From Gymnogyps californianus (taxonomy: Eukaryota; Chordata; Aves; Accipitriformes; Cathartidae): a stretch of 64,000 bases of DNA. The stretch lies in the NCBI RefSeq assembly GCF_018139145.2, contig NC_059481.1:5010368-5074367 (forward strand). The letters run 5' to 3'. How positions within the stretch are numbered: position 1 is the stretch's first letter; each line of letters begins with the position of its first letter. The notes under the pieces are model-generated. The model searched no databases, had not been told where the DNA came from, and saw nothing but the letters and a program-made list of their open reading frames with translations. Both the position numbers and the translations under genes were made by a program. Positions 12,901 to 27,900 of the stretch are shown here, one piece after another.

Positions 12901-15900
12901 TCTAGCATCTAACTGGGATTACTCACACAGAAAGACCCCTCCAGAAAGTTCTCTATCCCAAGAAAATATGTTTCTATAAGCCTACTTTGGTAAACATTCT
13001 GACTTGGATGTTCTATTACTTATTTTAAGCCATTGCTTGAAAAGGAAAACCTGCATATACATACAATTACAGGGAAGTACTGCTTTATCTTAGCAAATAG
13101 CTGTGACTAGATTCTTCTGTCAACGATCAGTATAAGTGAATCTGTTCTTTCTAATGGTCTATTCAGGGTTTTGTGTAAAGAGGTTGCATATTACTCAGCT
13201 GATGTGACTAGCTTTTACTCTATTTACATTCTGCTTCCTCCCTACCCCAACATTTTGCTGGGCATCCAAAATACCTGGTATTGCTTCCATTCAGGCCAAA
13301 TAACTAGACACAGACAGAAGGCATTCTCTTTTGAAAGATCATCCATTAATAACTAAGATGGTTATCATCCCCTGTGTCAGCAGCATAAGCAAATCCGCAA
13401 GGGTCACAAGGTCATCAGCAGCTGGAATTCTCTTTTCAAGTAGCTATTTGCAGTATCATTTCTACCTTTGCCTTCATTGAATTGCCTCAAACAAAACATT
13501 CTAAAAGTCAATGAGGCCCATGGCTGAAAAGATAGTCAGGTACCTAACTCCTACTCAGTTTCAGAGAATTAGCTGATATTTGGTGCCTAACTCACTTCAT
13601 GGATCTGTAACCTGAATGATTAAGTTTTGATGGAGAATAATCAGCAGTCAGTGTCCAACCTCTCTACTCAGCTCTAGCTACAAAGCATCTGCTCTATAGA
13701 GACACTTCATAAATGACTTCAAAGGACTGGCACACTCAAGACTTCCTGGCTAGTTTTCTTTTGGCAATCGTTTCTTAGGTTTGCAAGTTCCTCCTACTAA
13801 CTAGGGCAAAACAGTCTGCAGATTCTTTTTTCTGCAAGTCCTCCTAGCTCTCCTGGTACATGACACTTTTTTATATGCTGACATTTGTTATGCTAAATCA
13901 TCTCCAAATGACCAATTAGTATAACTCAGTACACCTAAACCCAGTAAGATAAAACGAAGGAGAGATCTCCAACTTCAAATGAATACCTAGACTACTAGGA
14001 ATAAGCTAGGTAATACGTAACAACATTCCTGATTATTACTGAGTTCATCAGAATAGAACTCTGCTAGATTTTATATCACTAAACAGAAGTCCAAGTACTT
14101 GCTATCAGATCATGGCATTTTAGCCAGCCCTCTTCAAATGCTTGCTCCACTCTGTAGCAGGTCCACAGCAACACGCACCATAGAGCAATATCAAGTCTGG
14201 ATTTTAAATGCATCTTTTCCTCCCTCTACTTAAAGCATTTGAAAATTAGCAAAGGAAGGTGTTACATTTTGAACAGTGTTCACATAAATTATGCTCCATG
14301 GTAGTTCTACCAAAACAGAAGCAACCTTTTCCATAAGCTTTGAGAGGTTCGGCACAACTTTGTACTTTCAGATATACAACTCAGATTAGTTAATAGCCCA
14401 AACTAGACAGAGGAGTACGAAGTTGAATTTCTGACTGGGCACAGGAACAAATACCAGTATCCTGCATAAAATGCAAATGCTGAGTTGACTTCACTCTGGA
14501 TAACCAGTTACGGATGACTGCTTCATAACAAACATCATCTGTCATATTTGGATAGGCTCATAATAGCACATTGTACTGTGCTACTGGATAACCAAGATAC
14601 TGCACGGCAAGATACTATGCTCAAGATAATCCTCAGTCCCAATTAGCAAGATAAAAAACTTACTTGTGCTTGGCCAGCCATTTCAATACCAGCATCAAGA
14701 AATTCATCAAAATCATCACTGAATTTTCCAGAGGCTGCAGCCAGTTCCCCGCTTTGGCCCCGTGTAGCATGGACAACTTCTCCTGCTGACTGATTCAGGT
14801 CTGCTGCTGCCTGGTTCAGTTCACTCTGAGCTTCTTGAAATGACTTGGAACTTGGAGGTAGCTGTAAGAGACCAAGTGCCGTATTTTATTATGTGTCACC
14901 TCACACCAGCCCTTCACGACTGGAAAGTTCAACACAATTCAAGAACACTAAATGCAATACAGTAGTGAGCTTCACATACAAGCTAGAATGGAGTACTGCA
15001 ATTGGACTGCTAGTGATTCAGTTCTGAATGCAAAATAGTCCAACTATGGGAAAGCTATCAACCAGAAATCTATACAACGACCTTAGTCCTGCTGTTTCCT
15101 TCAAGGGACAGACAAGTACGTAAACCTTTCAACAGACAGAGATGACGATAGCTATTTTATGGTTCAACTATGAAAGTCGAAGTGATGAACTCATTGGCAA
15201 AAGTTGGAGAATCTTGGTCTCCAAGTCATCATTCACTTCCACAAACAAGCTTTCCAGGACATCACGCAAGTATTGGCAGCTCTTCACAATGACTCTGAAC
15301 TCCTGACCTGGTTTTACCAAAAGGCATTACACAAACATATCAAAATACAATTCCTCCTTCATTCACAAGGTAGTAGGATCATTGGTAGGTGCAGAAAAAA
15401 GTTGTTCAAATCATATAACCTTCTGGCAAATTACTAGTGCACAAATGGGTTTTTTTGACACGGATTCAGTTAAACAGAAATATAACAATTCTCCTTGCAC
15501 AAAATGACCATAGATGCACCAAACATTTTTTGACTGACCACAATGCTCCTTAAACTGAACTGATCACTTCTGGATGGGAGATGGATTATAATTTTCTAAT
15601 TTTCATATTCTTCAAAATGTTAAGTCACAGTTGGCATTTTAAAAAAAACCAAACTAATGGTGATCTATGACAACAACTTTAATATTGCCTTCACAAGCTA
15701 CAGACACATTTCACCTTTCCCATAACCTAGAGGAACAGCATTTCAGCCAAAGTAGCAGCTACTTAAAGTTGCATAAATTTAAACAAAACTTATATAAAGT
15801 ATACTTAGGGCACATTTACTAAATAATAATTTGACACATGGGGAACTCAGATCTGCTTTTCAGTTCTCTGAAATTTATTTCTATGTTAAAAGACATCTCA

Positions 15901-18900
15901 CCGAATCAACAAGGAGCTTCTTGCTAGATTCCCCAATACTCTTCAAGGCCACATCCACATCCTTTTGTCCAGGCAGACAATTCACACAGTTATTCAAGGA
16001 GTGAGACACTGCTTTTGCCACCTACAACACAAACACATCCACACTGAGAAAGGCTTAACTGGTCATTTGAATAGGAAGGCACATTCACATAGTGAATAGG
16101 AGGCACATTCTGTAGCCAGCAATTCCTACATTCCGACTCTAACAAGACCATTTTTGAGGCTTGCGCCTTTCTTGGTTTGCTCACCTGTAGTCTAGCAGTA
16201 GTCATTATTTATGCTCACCCATTTGATAGGACAGTGCTGGCAGGGCAGCTCCACAACTGCTCCTGGCACCTGGGATAAAGGCTGCAGCACTGCAGATAAG
16301 GGAATGCCCCTGAAGTTAACCATGTACTAACCACAGAAATCCTTTGCATGCTACTTTTTTCAAAGTCCTGATTAAAACAAATGTCTCCTCATAAGAAATT
16401 ATTTAAAATACAGGCCAATTATAGAACTTTTCAAACCAGTAAAAAAGAACCTGTTACTCCTTAAAGTCTTCAACAGCAGTGGTGCCACATGTGCAGAAAA
16501 TGTGCATTCACTTTTTGAATATAACGCAAACACAGATCCTTCATTTGATAATCATCAGTTTAACAGTTGTTTCATTTTTGCAGTCAAGCAGCCTACTCAA
16601 ATATGTTGTGGGTAAAAGCACTTAACTGCATCTTTGTATAAGTTTGTTTTTCTAAAAGATGACTAAAATATCATACTTCGCACCATCTGCATTGTTGAAC
16701 GTAAGCATGATGTTACTATCCGAGAGTTGTTGGAAGGAATACAAGGCTGACATTCCTTGCAGCCTTATTTTCTGTTGTTCTCTCTCATTATTTAATGCTG
16801 CGTTCTAAGTAATTTCACTGGGTGTCTGATAATTCATGTAGCTGCTCAAGTCGCAACTTACCTGGGCTAATCTCTGCTGACTGTCTGCATCCCCTGGTGC
16901 AGCCAGGGCCTGCTTTGCCTCCTGAATAAGCATAGCGGAGCCTTCCATGACATCCCTTGCTGAATCCAACATTGCATGTGCTGCCACAGGGTCGGTAGTA
17001 GATGCTGCAACCCCTCGTGCTGCCTGAGCCAAAGTCTTCAAAGCCTGAGCAGTTTCTCTGGCAGCAACTCCTATGTTCAGATTTCATCAAGGATTCTATT
17101 AGTACCCTTAAAGACGATCTTTGTATTTTATGACAGATGATCATTTATGACAGGTAATGATCCCATTGCAAAATAACATTGCAAATGCAGTTTAAAAGAA
17201 AATCTTCAAACATGAATACATTTGAAATACACAGCATCATTTGCCTAGAGAAATGCCTGTAGTGAAGCCATAAAGTAAATATTATACCCCAAAGACCACG
17301 TTCCGGGCACAGCTCTACATCACTGACTAAAGCTTAGCACTGAAAAAGAAGAAAATCTAAAACCTGGAAGTGAGGAAAAACTCATACCCCAAGCTATGGG
17401 GGAAAGTGATTGTCTGCAAGAATGGTGTACATGACTTCAGAGCCACAGCATCTCTGCCACTTCTGAAAAAGCAACTTTGGATTTTTTAGAGAATAAACAC
17501 AGCAATAGCTTAAGTTCAAGCAATTAAAAAAATTAAAAGAAATCATTAGGGATGATACAACTTGATATAACCTAACATCACTGTGAGTACAAGCATATAA
17601 AAATAACTGAATGAAGTCACAGAGAGGATGTCACGGTATTAGTTTCTGTGGTCTGTCTGGCCAACATTATAGGACATTCATCAGCTCTAGCACTAAGGAG
17701 TACAACTGTATGAATAATGGTCCCATTCTATCTTTGAAATTTAATTCAGCTCTTAATGAAAACCAATATAAATAGTCTTCTAAAAGACCTTAATTGTTGA
17801 CATAGTCTAGTCAACAACATGAGCAATTAATGTAGGTGGTATATTTTGAGTGATAATGTTAAGATCATGCTATTCCTACCAAAAGAAAGCTATAGAAAAG
17901 GTTCACATGTGCTGTACAAGACCTCTTGATTATCCATATTTAGGCATTAAAAATAATTAGAATGTTCTAATACCCCTATTGGAAATGTCTAGAAAGCTAG
18001 GACACCACAACCAACCCACAAAGTAGCCATGTTAGCATTTTAACACCAGTGCCTTTTAACATTTTCTCTTCTGATCAACTGAACATTTTTAAATGCAGAA
18101 ACTTTAGAAGATAATGAAAAGCAAGTGATATTAGATGTCAAAGTAAAGCCAAGCTAGGCAGAGAAACAGTACTGCCTACGTTGCAGTTACAGCCTTTCTA
18201 TTTGACAAACCACAGAGAGCTTTCTACATTCTTAATTTAAAGAAAATTTCAGGCAAAATACCCACACATTTTGTTTTCTTTAAATAAAGTACCAGTAAGC
18301 ATCTTTTAAGTTTGACTTAATTTATCACAGCACCACAAAATAAAAAGGTCTGATTGTTTTGCTTTCAGTTTGGTGCTGCTTTCATCCTCTACAATGACTT
18401 TCAGTACAAAGTGAAAAGAAACTAACTGTGACAGTTGCAGACAAGAGGGAATTATTAAATAGTGAATATGAGCTGTAAAGAATTTTTATCACAGAATGTC
18501 CTAATACCTGCAAACACTCAGTGCTTGCTTGAGCACACAACAGTTTTTGCACAACACAGTATGAGATAGAAAACAGTTATATGAGCTTTGAAAAGGAACT
18601 CATTGCTTTGTAGGATTTCCCAAACAGCTCTTATAGCTTGATGTTAAGAGAGCTACTAGATTCAATTATTTGATATCAGCTGCAAGTATCTGTATTCCGT
18701 CACCAGATACCCAATGCTAACGTCTGCATAACTATGTGATAGAAACAGGAGCCATCTTCATGCAATTACATCTGCTTCAAATGAAAGCGACTGTAAGTTA
18801 TGCAGCCCTGATGCAATTATATCCAATGAAGTGGTAATTGCCATAATGCATTTTATCAGTAATATTTTAAAAAATCCTACAGCAGCATTTGCATCAACAG

Positions 18901-21900
18901 CTTTCATTTCTTACAGAAATAAGGAGACAGAACATTTTACCATCTAAGAGCAAACCTTTTTTCCCTCCTGTAAGGATCATTTTCCTTACTAAGATGTTTT
19001 TGGTTTCTAAAAGTACAGGTACAAAAACAAATTGCAGAACCTGTGTGCCCACATTCCCTGTTGGCTTTAACTTGAACTATGCAAATGTGATCAATGAGTC
19101 AGAGAGACCAGCTGCATTATACATGTAAACTGGTAACATCTAGTAAGAGATGCAGTTTTAAACGTCACCAAGCTATCCCAAGTATGTTTGCATCCTGTGC
19201 TTCAAAAAAATATCCAAAGACCCTTTTAACCTTCTGAAATGACATAGCAACATTTCCAGTGGCACTAACCTTTAAATTGCGTTACATTTTAATTCAGTCC
19301 TTCACAGAGGTTCAGTGGCACATATTTACAAAACCAACAGATATCTCAATATATTCTGATTATATACAGACACACAGCAGATTGCAACACTATTCTTTTA
19401 TGAAGCACATTATTTACACTAGCAATCCCTAGTAACTTGCCACAACTCACTATCAACATAAAAAAAAAGTAATTCCTTGATTTAAGTAGTCTGTGATAAG
19501 AAAACCTTCTATCAAGTATTTTATGGAAAGCAGAGGTTTCGCAGAGACATTATGAATAAAACACTACCTGTGTAGTGCTCATTGCCTTGAGCAGCACAAG
19601 TTAACAACTGGGCCATTGATGAACCGACTGCTTTGGATGTACTTCCCAGGTCCTGAGTGCATTTCTCAAGCTGTGAAAAATTACAAAGGACAAAATTCTT
19701 TGTTTAAGCTCAACTGAAACACACTTGTGTTTTAAATGGTACTAAAAAATTCCTCATTCCACAAAACCCAAGCTTTTACCTCAGCTACTGAACACACACG
19801 CATTTTCTCTGAAACTTGACTAGCATGCTTTCCCTGTCCAGGGTGAAATAAGTTAACGTATTAGGTAATATGAACAACAAAACTATTTTATAATTAGCAA
19901 TGGAAATCAATACCTTCATCTGAGGAGAAGGAGTTTTTTGCCAAATAAAACATTTCACTTTCTAAGCCTACCAGGACTGGTAGTCTTAGAACTATTGAGT
20001 TCTCATCTTGGTCACTATTGAAAAGAAATTCTTTTTGACAAGAAGAGACCGAAACATTGCTGCTACTAAATTGTAATTTGTACAATAGAGAAGGAGGCCC
20101 TACAGTCCTATGGGTAATTCTGCTACAGAACATGCTTCTGGTGTAGTAGGAATATATACTCTTTTTAAGAGAATTAGTGCAAAATCCTATCAGCGCCACC
20201 ATTATCCAAAGCCTCACAACTTGTTTTGCCTCTAATACTTAAATTTTTAACAGCTAATGTTGTTTTTAAATGAAGAACATCTTTCCTTAATTACAGTTTC
20301 GCCTGGGAGAGGTTTTAACTGTCCATCCACAGCTGCCATCTTTGCATCTTGCAGTTCATTTTTGAGTGTCTGGACTGTATTCAAAGCTGAATCGATTTCC
20401 ATTGGGCCACATGCTTCATGAGCCTGTTCAGAAATCAGATCAATACCACTGTTAGCAGCTGTAAGGCACTATCAGAAATAGTAAATGCTTCAGATATAAT
20501 CTCCCCCTCCCAAATTATTGCTCTCATGACTTTAGAGGCCATTGTGGGCACTTTAAGCATTACACATCATGGATTCCAAACTCCTGCACAATATTCTTAG
20601 CTTGTGACTAGAATAACACACTGTTAAGAGCCACCAGGGGAATGAGATGCACTTAGCTGGTGTACACATACCTTCACACTAGGCAGTCCAGGTACTGAGA
20701 AAATAACTGCTGCAGTCTGGACTTCACCTTTGACAAATAGCCTAACTATGCATCGTGACTAAAGTCACAGTGAACCCTCTGACGTGGCAGCCCACAATCA
20801 TCAGTACCTGAGCTGAAAATTTTAGTGTTAGCTCAGGTGTACCAACCTATATCCTACAATCCTGGTTTTGGGCCTCAGTGTACACAGAGCAGACTTTCCA
20901 CTGATACTTTTTTTTTTTAAATCCATACATAGTTTAGAAATCTGTGTGTGAAACACAGATAGCCTCTGCTTCCCTGAATTTCAGAGATGATAGCTCCAGT
21001 TCACCATCACAACACTGACCACAGCAGGGCCATATCTGGGTTCTCCCCAGTTTCGCAGGTGCATGAGATATGCTCCCCTTTGCCCAGTCTCCTTCAGATG
21101 TAACAGCAGCTCAGAGCTTTGATGTGCTGCTCTGTGTATACCCTCCTCCTGTCTTTCTGGTATGGAAAGGGTAGCACAGGCTTTTGAGTTTTCTTGCCAC
21201 TTCTCCCTCCCCTTTCTATTATGACACAGAAGCCACGTGGGAGTCTGAGCAAACTGTGCACAAAAAGCAACACTGAGAAGTGAACACTGCCTGAGCATGA
21301 GCCATTCATTGCCTTGGGGGAGACACAGTGGGCCATGCAGGAGTGAGCCTGTGACCACCATCCAAGCCATCTTGCTTTAGCTGATTAAAACTAGTATTTA
21401 CCTACCTTCTGGGAGGCAGTTCGTAGCTCAGCTAAGCTGGTAGCAAGATTTTTTGCACACTGGCTTAGTTGCATTGCTGCTGCTTGATCAGTCACAGTGG
21501 GGACTGCAGCTTTAGCAGATGCCACCATTTTACTTCCAGGCTGTTCAAAGAAGAGCAGTGAACACAATTGGTTTTACTAGCTCATTTTCTTTAAAGAAGG
21601 CTTCGGATTCAATAAACAAATTGCTTCCTCCATTCACACATTCATGAGGTTTGTAGATTTTCTGTAATGACCATTTCATGCACTTCCCTGCTCCTTAACC
21701 ACGCACCTTCTAGATCCCAGCCTTTTATTCACATGCTGCACCCTGTCGTAATTCCACATTGCACTGTCCTCTGCAGCAGGACTCATTTGTGCTTTACTAG
21801 TACAATGACTACTTCATTGGTACCAATGTCTGCCTGAGGCCTTTGACTACTTATGTAGACTACTTAAAAATATTTACATGTGCAGTTTTGCCATTCAGCA

Positions 21901-24900
21901 TCCATGTGGTACTAGCAGGCCCAGGTGGCACAGATGGCAAATTTGTCTCAATGTTTCTAAATATTACACTCTGCCAAAATTATATAAATTGAAAACTGTA
22001 ATACAAGCAATGACTCTTCACAGGGTTTGCTGCTAATACAATTAAAATACTTTGCTGATTCTCACCATCACCATGGTACACACATACAGCCAGAGAGGAG
22101 ATGGATCATTTTAATGACTCCAGAGGGAATCATATAGCAAAATACTCAGAGCAAGACCATGGTTTGCGATACCCCTGCCTACATGGGATCATAAAGAACC
22201 TGCTAACAGCAACCACATTTAAGGCAGGACCAAGTGGTGCCAAGTAACGATCATGTCATTACATGGAGAGTTGGTTTCTTCTGTTTGTTTCTTGTAATGT
22301 CAACAACAAACCCAATAGTTTTGTTGTCAATGCTCAATATTTTATCTATTTTTTTTTTTTAAGATGTTTTGGAAGAAGCACAGAGTCAAATTTTGTATTT
22401 TGTTCAAAACTTCAATCAAGATCCATTACGTATGCAGGCTAGTATCTAAAAAAACATGGTAATGTTCCCTTTTATTTGTGAAGAATTCTGGAACTTGTTG
22501 CTGCAACACTAACTTTACCTTCACTAAGAAAGGTTACAACAGCATCTCACATATTCAGACCTCTGCTTAGAAAAATGCTGACTTCTCTCAATCTTGTTCC
22601 TTAAACTCTTTCCCAGAAGGCAAGTGCTACAGCAATGAATGTTTCTTCTCCATACACTTTAGTTTTCTTGTTCCTTTTATCCTCAATTTTGGCAGTTTTC
22701 ACTCTACACAGATTCAACATACTTCAGCCATCTGACCCGAGGAACTAAATTCTCCTTAGCTATGGCTCACAGTCAGCGATGAACTTTACATGGTTCTTAA
22801 CAGTTTTTTTGCTTATTTATCACAAATAAAAACATACAGCACTAAAAAATGCTTTTTGCTCTGATGGAATCTACTACAGTGATTGATTCACTTCACCTGA
22901 AGGAAGTTCTGGCTGGAATTTATTAGAGCAAGCTGGGCACTGAGGTCTTCTGCCTGAGCTTGACTTCCTCTTACACCCTGCACCAACTGAGGAATGTGGT
23001 CTGCAACATTCTATAATAAACAAAGGGAAAAGCTTTTAGTAGATAAACAAAAACCCCAAACCCTCTGACACTAAAGCAAGCCCTCTCCCCACCTCCCTTA
23101 AAGACAACCTGTAGTATTCACAGGTACAATACTCTTGTGCCTTCACAGAATTCATTTAGGATTCCATGGAACTGAATTCATACACAAGATTTTTCAGAGA
23201 TGTTCTACTTTTACTTAAGAGATCTTTATTCAAGCTACTCATTAGTTCAAAGACCCTACAAGACCCATCTAAGATTTCTCTGCAAAATTATGTACACAAA
23301 GTACTTTGAATTACTTCCTTTGCACGTTCAAATGCCAGTAGTGGAGGTGACAGATTTTTCAGGAGAATGTCTTGCTTTTAGAAAAACATTGTCTTTTACA
23401 CACAAGCACCTCAGCCTACTTTTCCTTGACTTCTAACAATACAAACTTTATAGTACGGCTGGAGCATTCTGAAGTGTGTATTACTAAAATTTTATTCCTG
23501 GACTGCCCAGATTCATGCTCCATGTCCATCCATTTCACAGTAACACTTACTTCAGCAGTGCAATGCTAATTTTTTTTTTCCCCAAAAAAGGTAAAAAGTA
23601 GGTATCGGATCTTCTCTGTTATCTAATAAATCATCATCAAGATCAAATTAGAATGAACTGTAAACAATACAATGAATCAGCTTGCTTTTTTTAATTCATA
23701 CTGAAATAGCAGCTGCCTACAACACAATTTTGAGATGTACTTGAGCTACCTTATTTAATTCCAACATTTCTTAGGATTACCACCGTGACAAGAAATAACT
23801 GCTGAATGTTAGCGCAGCTTTTAACGATGCCTTCTTTAATGGTTTTGTTCTCGTTCCCCACATAACTGCTCTTCCATCCAGAAGAATACTCTTTTGCATT
23901 CTATTGTCTTTTTCAATTTTTTGTTTAAATGCAATTACTTTAAAAACCCTGAAGCAACATTAGTCAGAGCTAGAAATTAAGCTGCCAAATGTAGCTTAAA
24001 CATAAAAGAGAACAGCTTCTCACCAGACTCTGAATTCTAGCTCAGAACTATAAAAATGTGCTTGACTTCAGGTATACCTTGAAATCTGTGGTCTTGGCAG
24101 CTTTAAGTTAAAGCTAGGAATGTTAACCCCATAGTAAGGTCTATAACTTATTTTTTACAGTAACACTTAAGGCCCCAGTTGCTTGTAGGCTGAACATCAG
24201 AATAGCACTATCAGTATTGTTAGTTATATAAGCAATTATATAACCAATACATTAAATAAGGATTTCACTCCATTATAGTATAAATCACTATTGCTATTCC
24301 ATCCGTCCTTGTGGAAAATTCAAAGGTTACCTTTATTCCATAGCAGACCTCAGTCCCATTTCACTGCATGTATCATTCAACAGCCTGTTTTGATGATCAT
24401 AGAGCTACTCACCTGCTGAAGAGCACACTCGTGCACTGAACACGTGGCCAAGACTTATTGCCAGTACATAAGTTTCTGAGCAACCGGACCCTTCTGCACA
24501 GTGCTTCTAGCATACCTCTGCATATACAGTACTGCTGACTGATTTGCAGCAAAACTTTCACTTAAAGCACTTGCTTCAGGTGAATTGGTTGTTACTCAAC
24601 AGATACATGCTGAGGTATATAAGCCTGTCAATCCTTTCTAGTAAGATGTTTGCAGGGGTATTGTAACAGCCAAGTAGTTGCTCAGCTTTTCAAAGCTCTC
24701 CATGCAGTAACACATGGAAACTATGGATAATACAATAAATGAAGGTTCTCCAGAATCTATACAGATGAATACGTGTGGTGTTGGTTTTGGTTGCTTTTTG
24801 GGTTTTTTTTAAACCTCCTTTTCAGGTTGTAACAGTATTATTATAAAGGTGATCTTCAGTTCCCCATAAAGCAGAGTTCAAGAGTTATTTGTCAGTGGGT

Positions 24901-27900
24901 TGTGATATGTTTACCTTACAGCTCTGCACAAGTTGCTGGTGGGCTGCTGTGTTCTTATTTGAAACAGCTGCATTCTGAGAAGCTGCAATAGTCTGAGTAG
25001 CAGCAGCTGCAGCTTGTTTAGCTGCAATCTTTGGAGAAAAAGAAACAGAGTTAAATCAGTGGTAAAAGTCTGAGTAATTCAGAGGATGAAACACATATTA
25101 TAGGTCACTTTGACAGTAACAACTTTGACAGATTAGTACATTATATCCCTTGATTAATTTAATTTGTCTTAAGGAAACTCAGGATTGCTCTTCTCTCAAG
25201 ATGAAAATGAGCTGAACACTGTTATCCATCTCTGACTTGCCAATAAAGAAAAAGGTGGAACTAGAAGGATTCTAAGCTCTTACTCCTCCATAGCTTAGGT
25301 TGCAATATGGCCAGAAGTTGTCAATTACAGAGAGCAGAAATGATCTGATCAATTAGGTCCTTACAAAGAAGGCCAGAGAAAACAGGCAAAGTACATATAG
25401 TGCTTCACACTGCTACATTAGCACCTCCGACCAAAGACTCAAGGGAGCCAGCTTCTACTGAGATTGCTCTACGGCAAAAGCAAAGATACTAAAATGATGC
25501 AGAGGCACAAAATACTGGTATTACTGAGTCTAAAAGCTCGTAGAAGACCTTCTTCAAATATCTAGGAGTGTTATTATCAATGTCTCCCTATTACAAAGTT
25601 AAAAATTCAACAATTTATCCAAGGTATGCCAACATATCGTACAATACTTTTCTTTAACTGGCCCACTAAATACAACCAAGCATGAAGTTCATTCTCGTCA
25701 TAACACATTTCACTCCTTTCTAAGGCAGTATATATTATAACAGCAAAACAAATAAAATGTTCTTTCTAGAAAGCTTTCTTGCATGCAATTAGAAAATTGA
25801 GACATCAGCCTTTATTTCCTGAAATATTCATGATTTTTGGTTCTAGCCAGCTACAGTAATTTAAATGCACTTCTGGAACATGGTTACCTACTTAGATCTC
25901 CTTGTTTGTCTAATCTCATTGCACTTGAATCAGACCACTGTAAAACCACAGTTGGAAACTAGGAATTACGCAAAGCTTTTTTTCAAACCTTGCCTACAAG
26001 ACAAACTTCAGAGATATTTTATCCTTCGTGCACAGTGAATCGCCTTTCTCCCCCTTGGCTGTGCTACCAGACATGATGTATCTTTTCACTTTCATTTCTG
26101 CTTCTTTGATTCTCTGAATAACTTAGCAGTTTAATTGGATATGCTGCAATTCAACATATCTTTGTACAGAAATTTACATGAAACTCTGGCAAACATACTA
26201 GTAAAACCACCAAGAGATATTGTATGTAAATGACAGATCATACAGATAAATTAAAACAGTAACAAAGTAGTTTCAGCTCAGCTGTTTGAAACCTCAGCTG
26301 TTCTAATTTTATGACTAAGCCACCAAACACCTTTAAGTCAAATTCTTACACTGCTTTACTACATCAGTGATACAAGTTGCTCAATTTTCTGAGGACTATG
26401 GTATCATATACTAGCATCTCTAATTCCAAGCCTTGTAGTCTGGAACTGAGCTTACAGTGCTATCATTCTATGCTTAGTACTTTTCCCAAAATATGCATTT
26501 CTACTTGCTTGAAATTATCTACAGATACTAATTATCGAAATGGAGTAAACTGAAAATTCCACAATATCTAGTTTCCAACCTCTAATCTGTTGACAATTTT
26601 CTTCTTGATGGCATTCTGTGCAGCAGCATTTGTAGCAACCCGCAGTCCCTCTGCTGCTTCTCTCAGACGCTGCTGTTGATCCTCATTTTCAGGATTGGCT
26701 GCAGCTCCCTGCACAAAATTTCAGAGCAAAAAACATGAGCCTCAGTAAAAGTTGCTGGAGAAAATGCAGAAGAATATCAAGGCTTTAGTTCCAGACAGCA
26801 TCTGCTACATCAGCCTTTATTTTCCTTACATTATCTTAAGCAAAGTTAGAATAACATTAAAATGTTACTAGACTTTGAAGCAGAAAATTTATTGCTAGTG
26901 CAAGGTTGATACTGTACATGTTAGGTACTTTGAGGAAGGGAGTTGAACATTTGCTTCATATACTACTTTAGGTGCTTGGGAAAAAAGCCTTTGTAAACTG
27001 CTTCCACTATGATCTGTAATAACATACTTTGATGAATGTAGGTTTTGAAAAAAAACAGTTTTTAAAATTCCCAATTCAATATGCCTTTCAGTAACTGCAG
27101 CGAAAACCTTGAGATTTAACACAGTAGGTTTTCTCCATTTGAGTCTGAGAAAGTAATGGGAAGTCAAGGATACGCTCTGTAGCCAGGCATATGGGCCTTC
27201 TAGAGCCCTAGCAGAATGGCTGGCCCTGATCTGTAAAAATCATTTAAGTGCAGGATCCGGGAAACAATTCAAAGAACGTATTCCTCCCTAGTGGATTTAA
27301 ATAGGTTTCTAGCACAGAAAGGAAAGAAAAGGTTAGATGTTTCCCTCTCCTGTGAGAGGCATGACACAGGCAAGATTCCCCAGGTGAAGGAAACTGTTCC
27401 TAAGACAAACAGAAGCAGAGCTGCTTTGTTAGCGGCTTTTGTAACAGATACTTGTAAGAGATTGCCATGGGTTTGTTGTTCCATTTGTATTGCTAGACTG
27501 GTACAAGACTTTGCATCACAGTGGTTATGCCTGGTGGTAACTGCCTTAGATGGCTTGAGTCATGACCACCCTGCACACAGGTGAGCAAAGCAGTGCAGGA
27601 AGGGTTTTTAAAGGCAAAAACCCCCAGGTAACTAATAAATTGTTTTTTCTGAATGTACCTAGGATAAGTCATTAAATGCTGAACATGTACAGGATAAGAA
27701 AAACCGTCTCTACTATCAGCCAGATCCTAGCTATAATATCCCACGTACCATCTATTCTTTGTGTATAACCATACAATTTTAAGCTGACAGTTAGTTCATT
27801 TTGCTGGTACCTTTGCAGCTTCAACCATGCGAGCTGTAGAATCTGCCAGGAGCTTTGCGGCAGCCAGAAGCTTCTTAGAGTTGTCCATGTCGATTTCTGC

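Larger units (their letters stand above)
14862..20294 (-). other. Introns 24-27 around c25-c27
   Basis: Introns are 14862-15901, 16022-16861, 17071-19567 and 19671-20294. The only structure noted is a short tandem duplication (GAATAGGA.GGCACATTC at 16069-16110) just upstream, in transcript terms, of c27. The 2497-bp intron 25 is AT-rich and featureless to my reading. Confidence 0.7.
20424..24914 (-). other. Introns 21-23 around c22-c23
   Basis: Introns are 20424-21405, 21541-22896 and 23011-24914. There are open frames up to 129 aa on the minus strand at 20981-21370, without homology I recognise and without splice support. Otherwise nothing is seen. Confidence 0.7.

Noticed and set aside
20981..21370. 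129-codon minus-strand open frame in intron 23
   Set aside because: Same strand as TLN2 but without talin similarity, flanking splice sites that fit, or a known family; the protein joins c23 to c24 without it.
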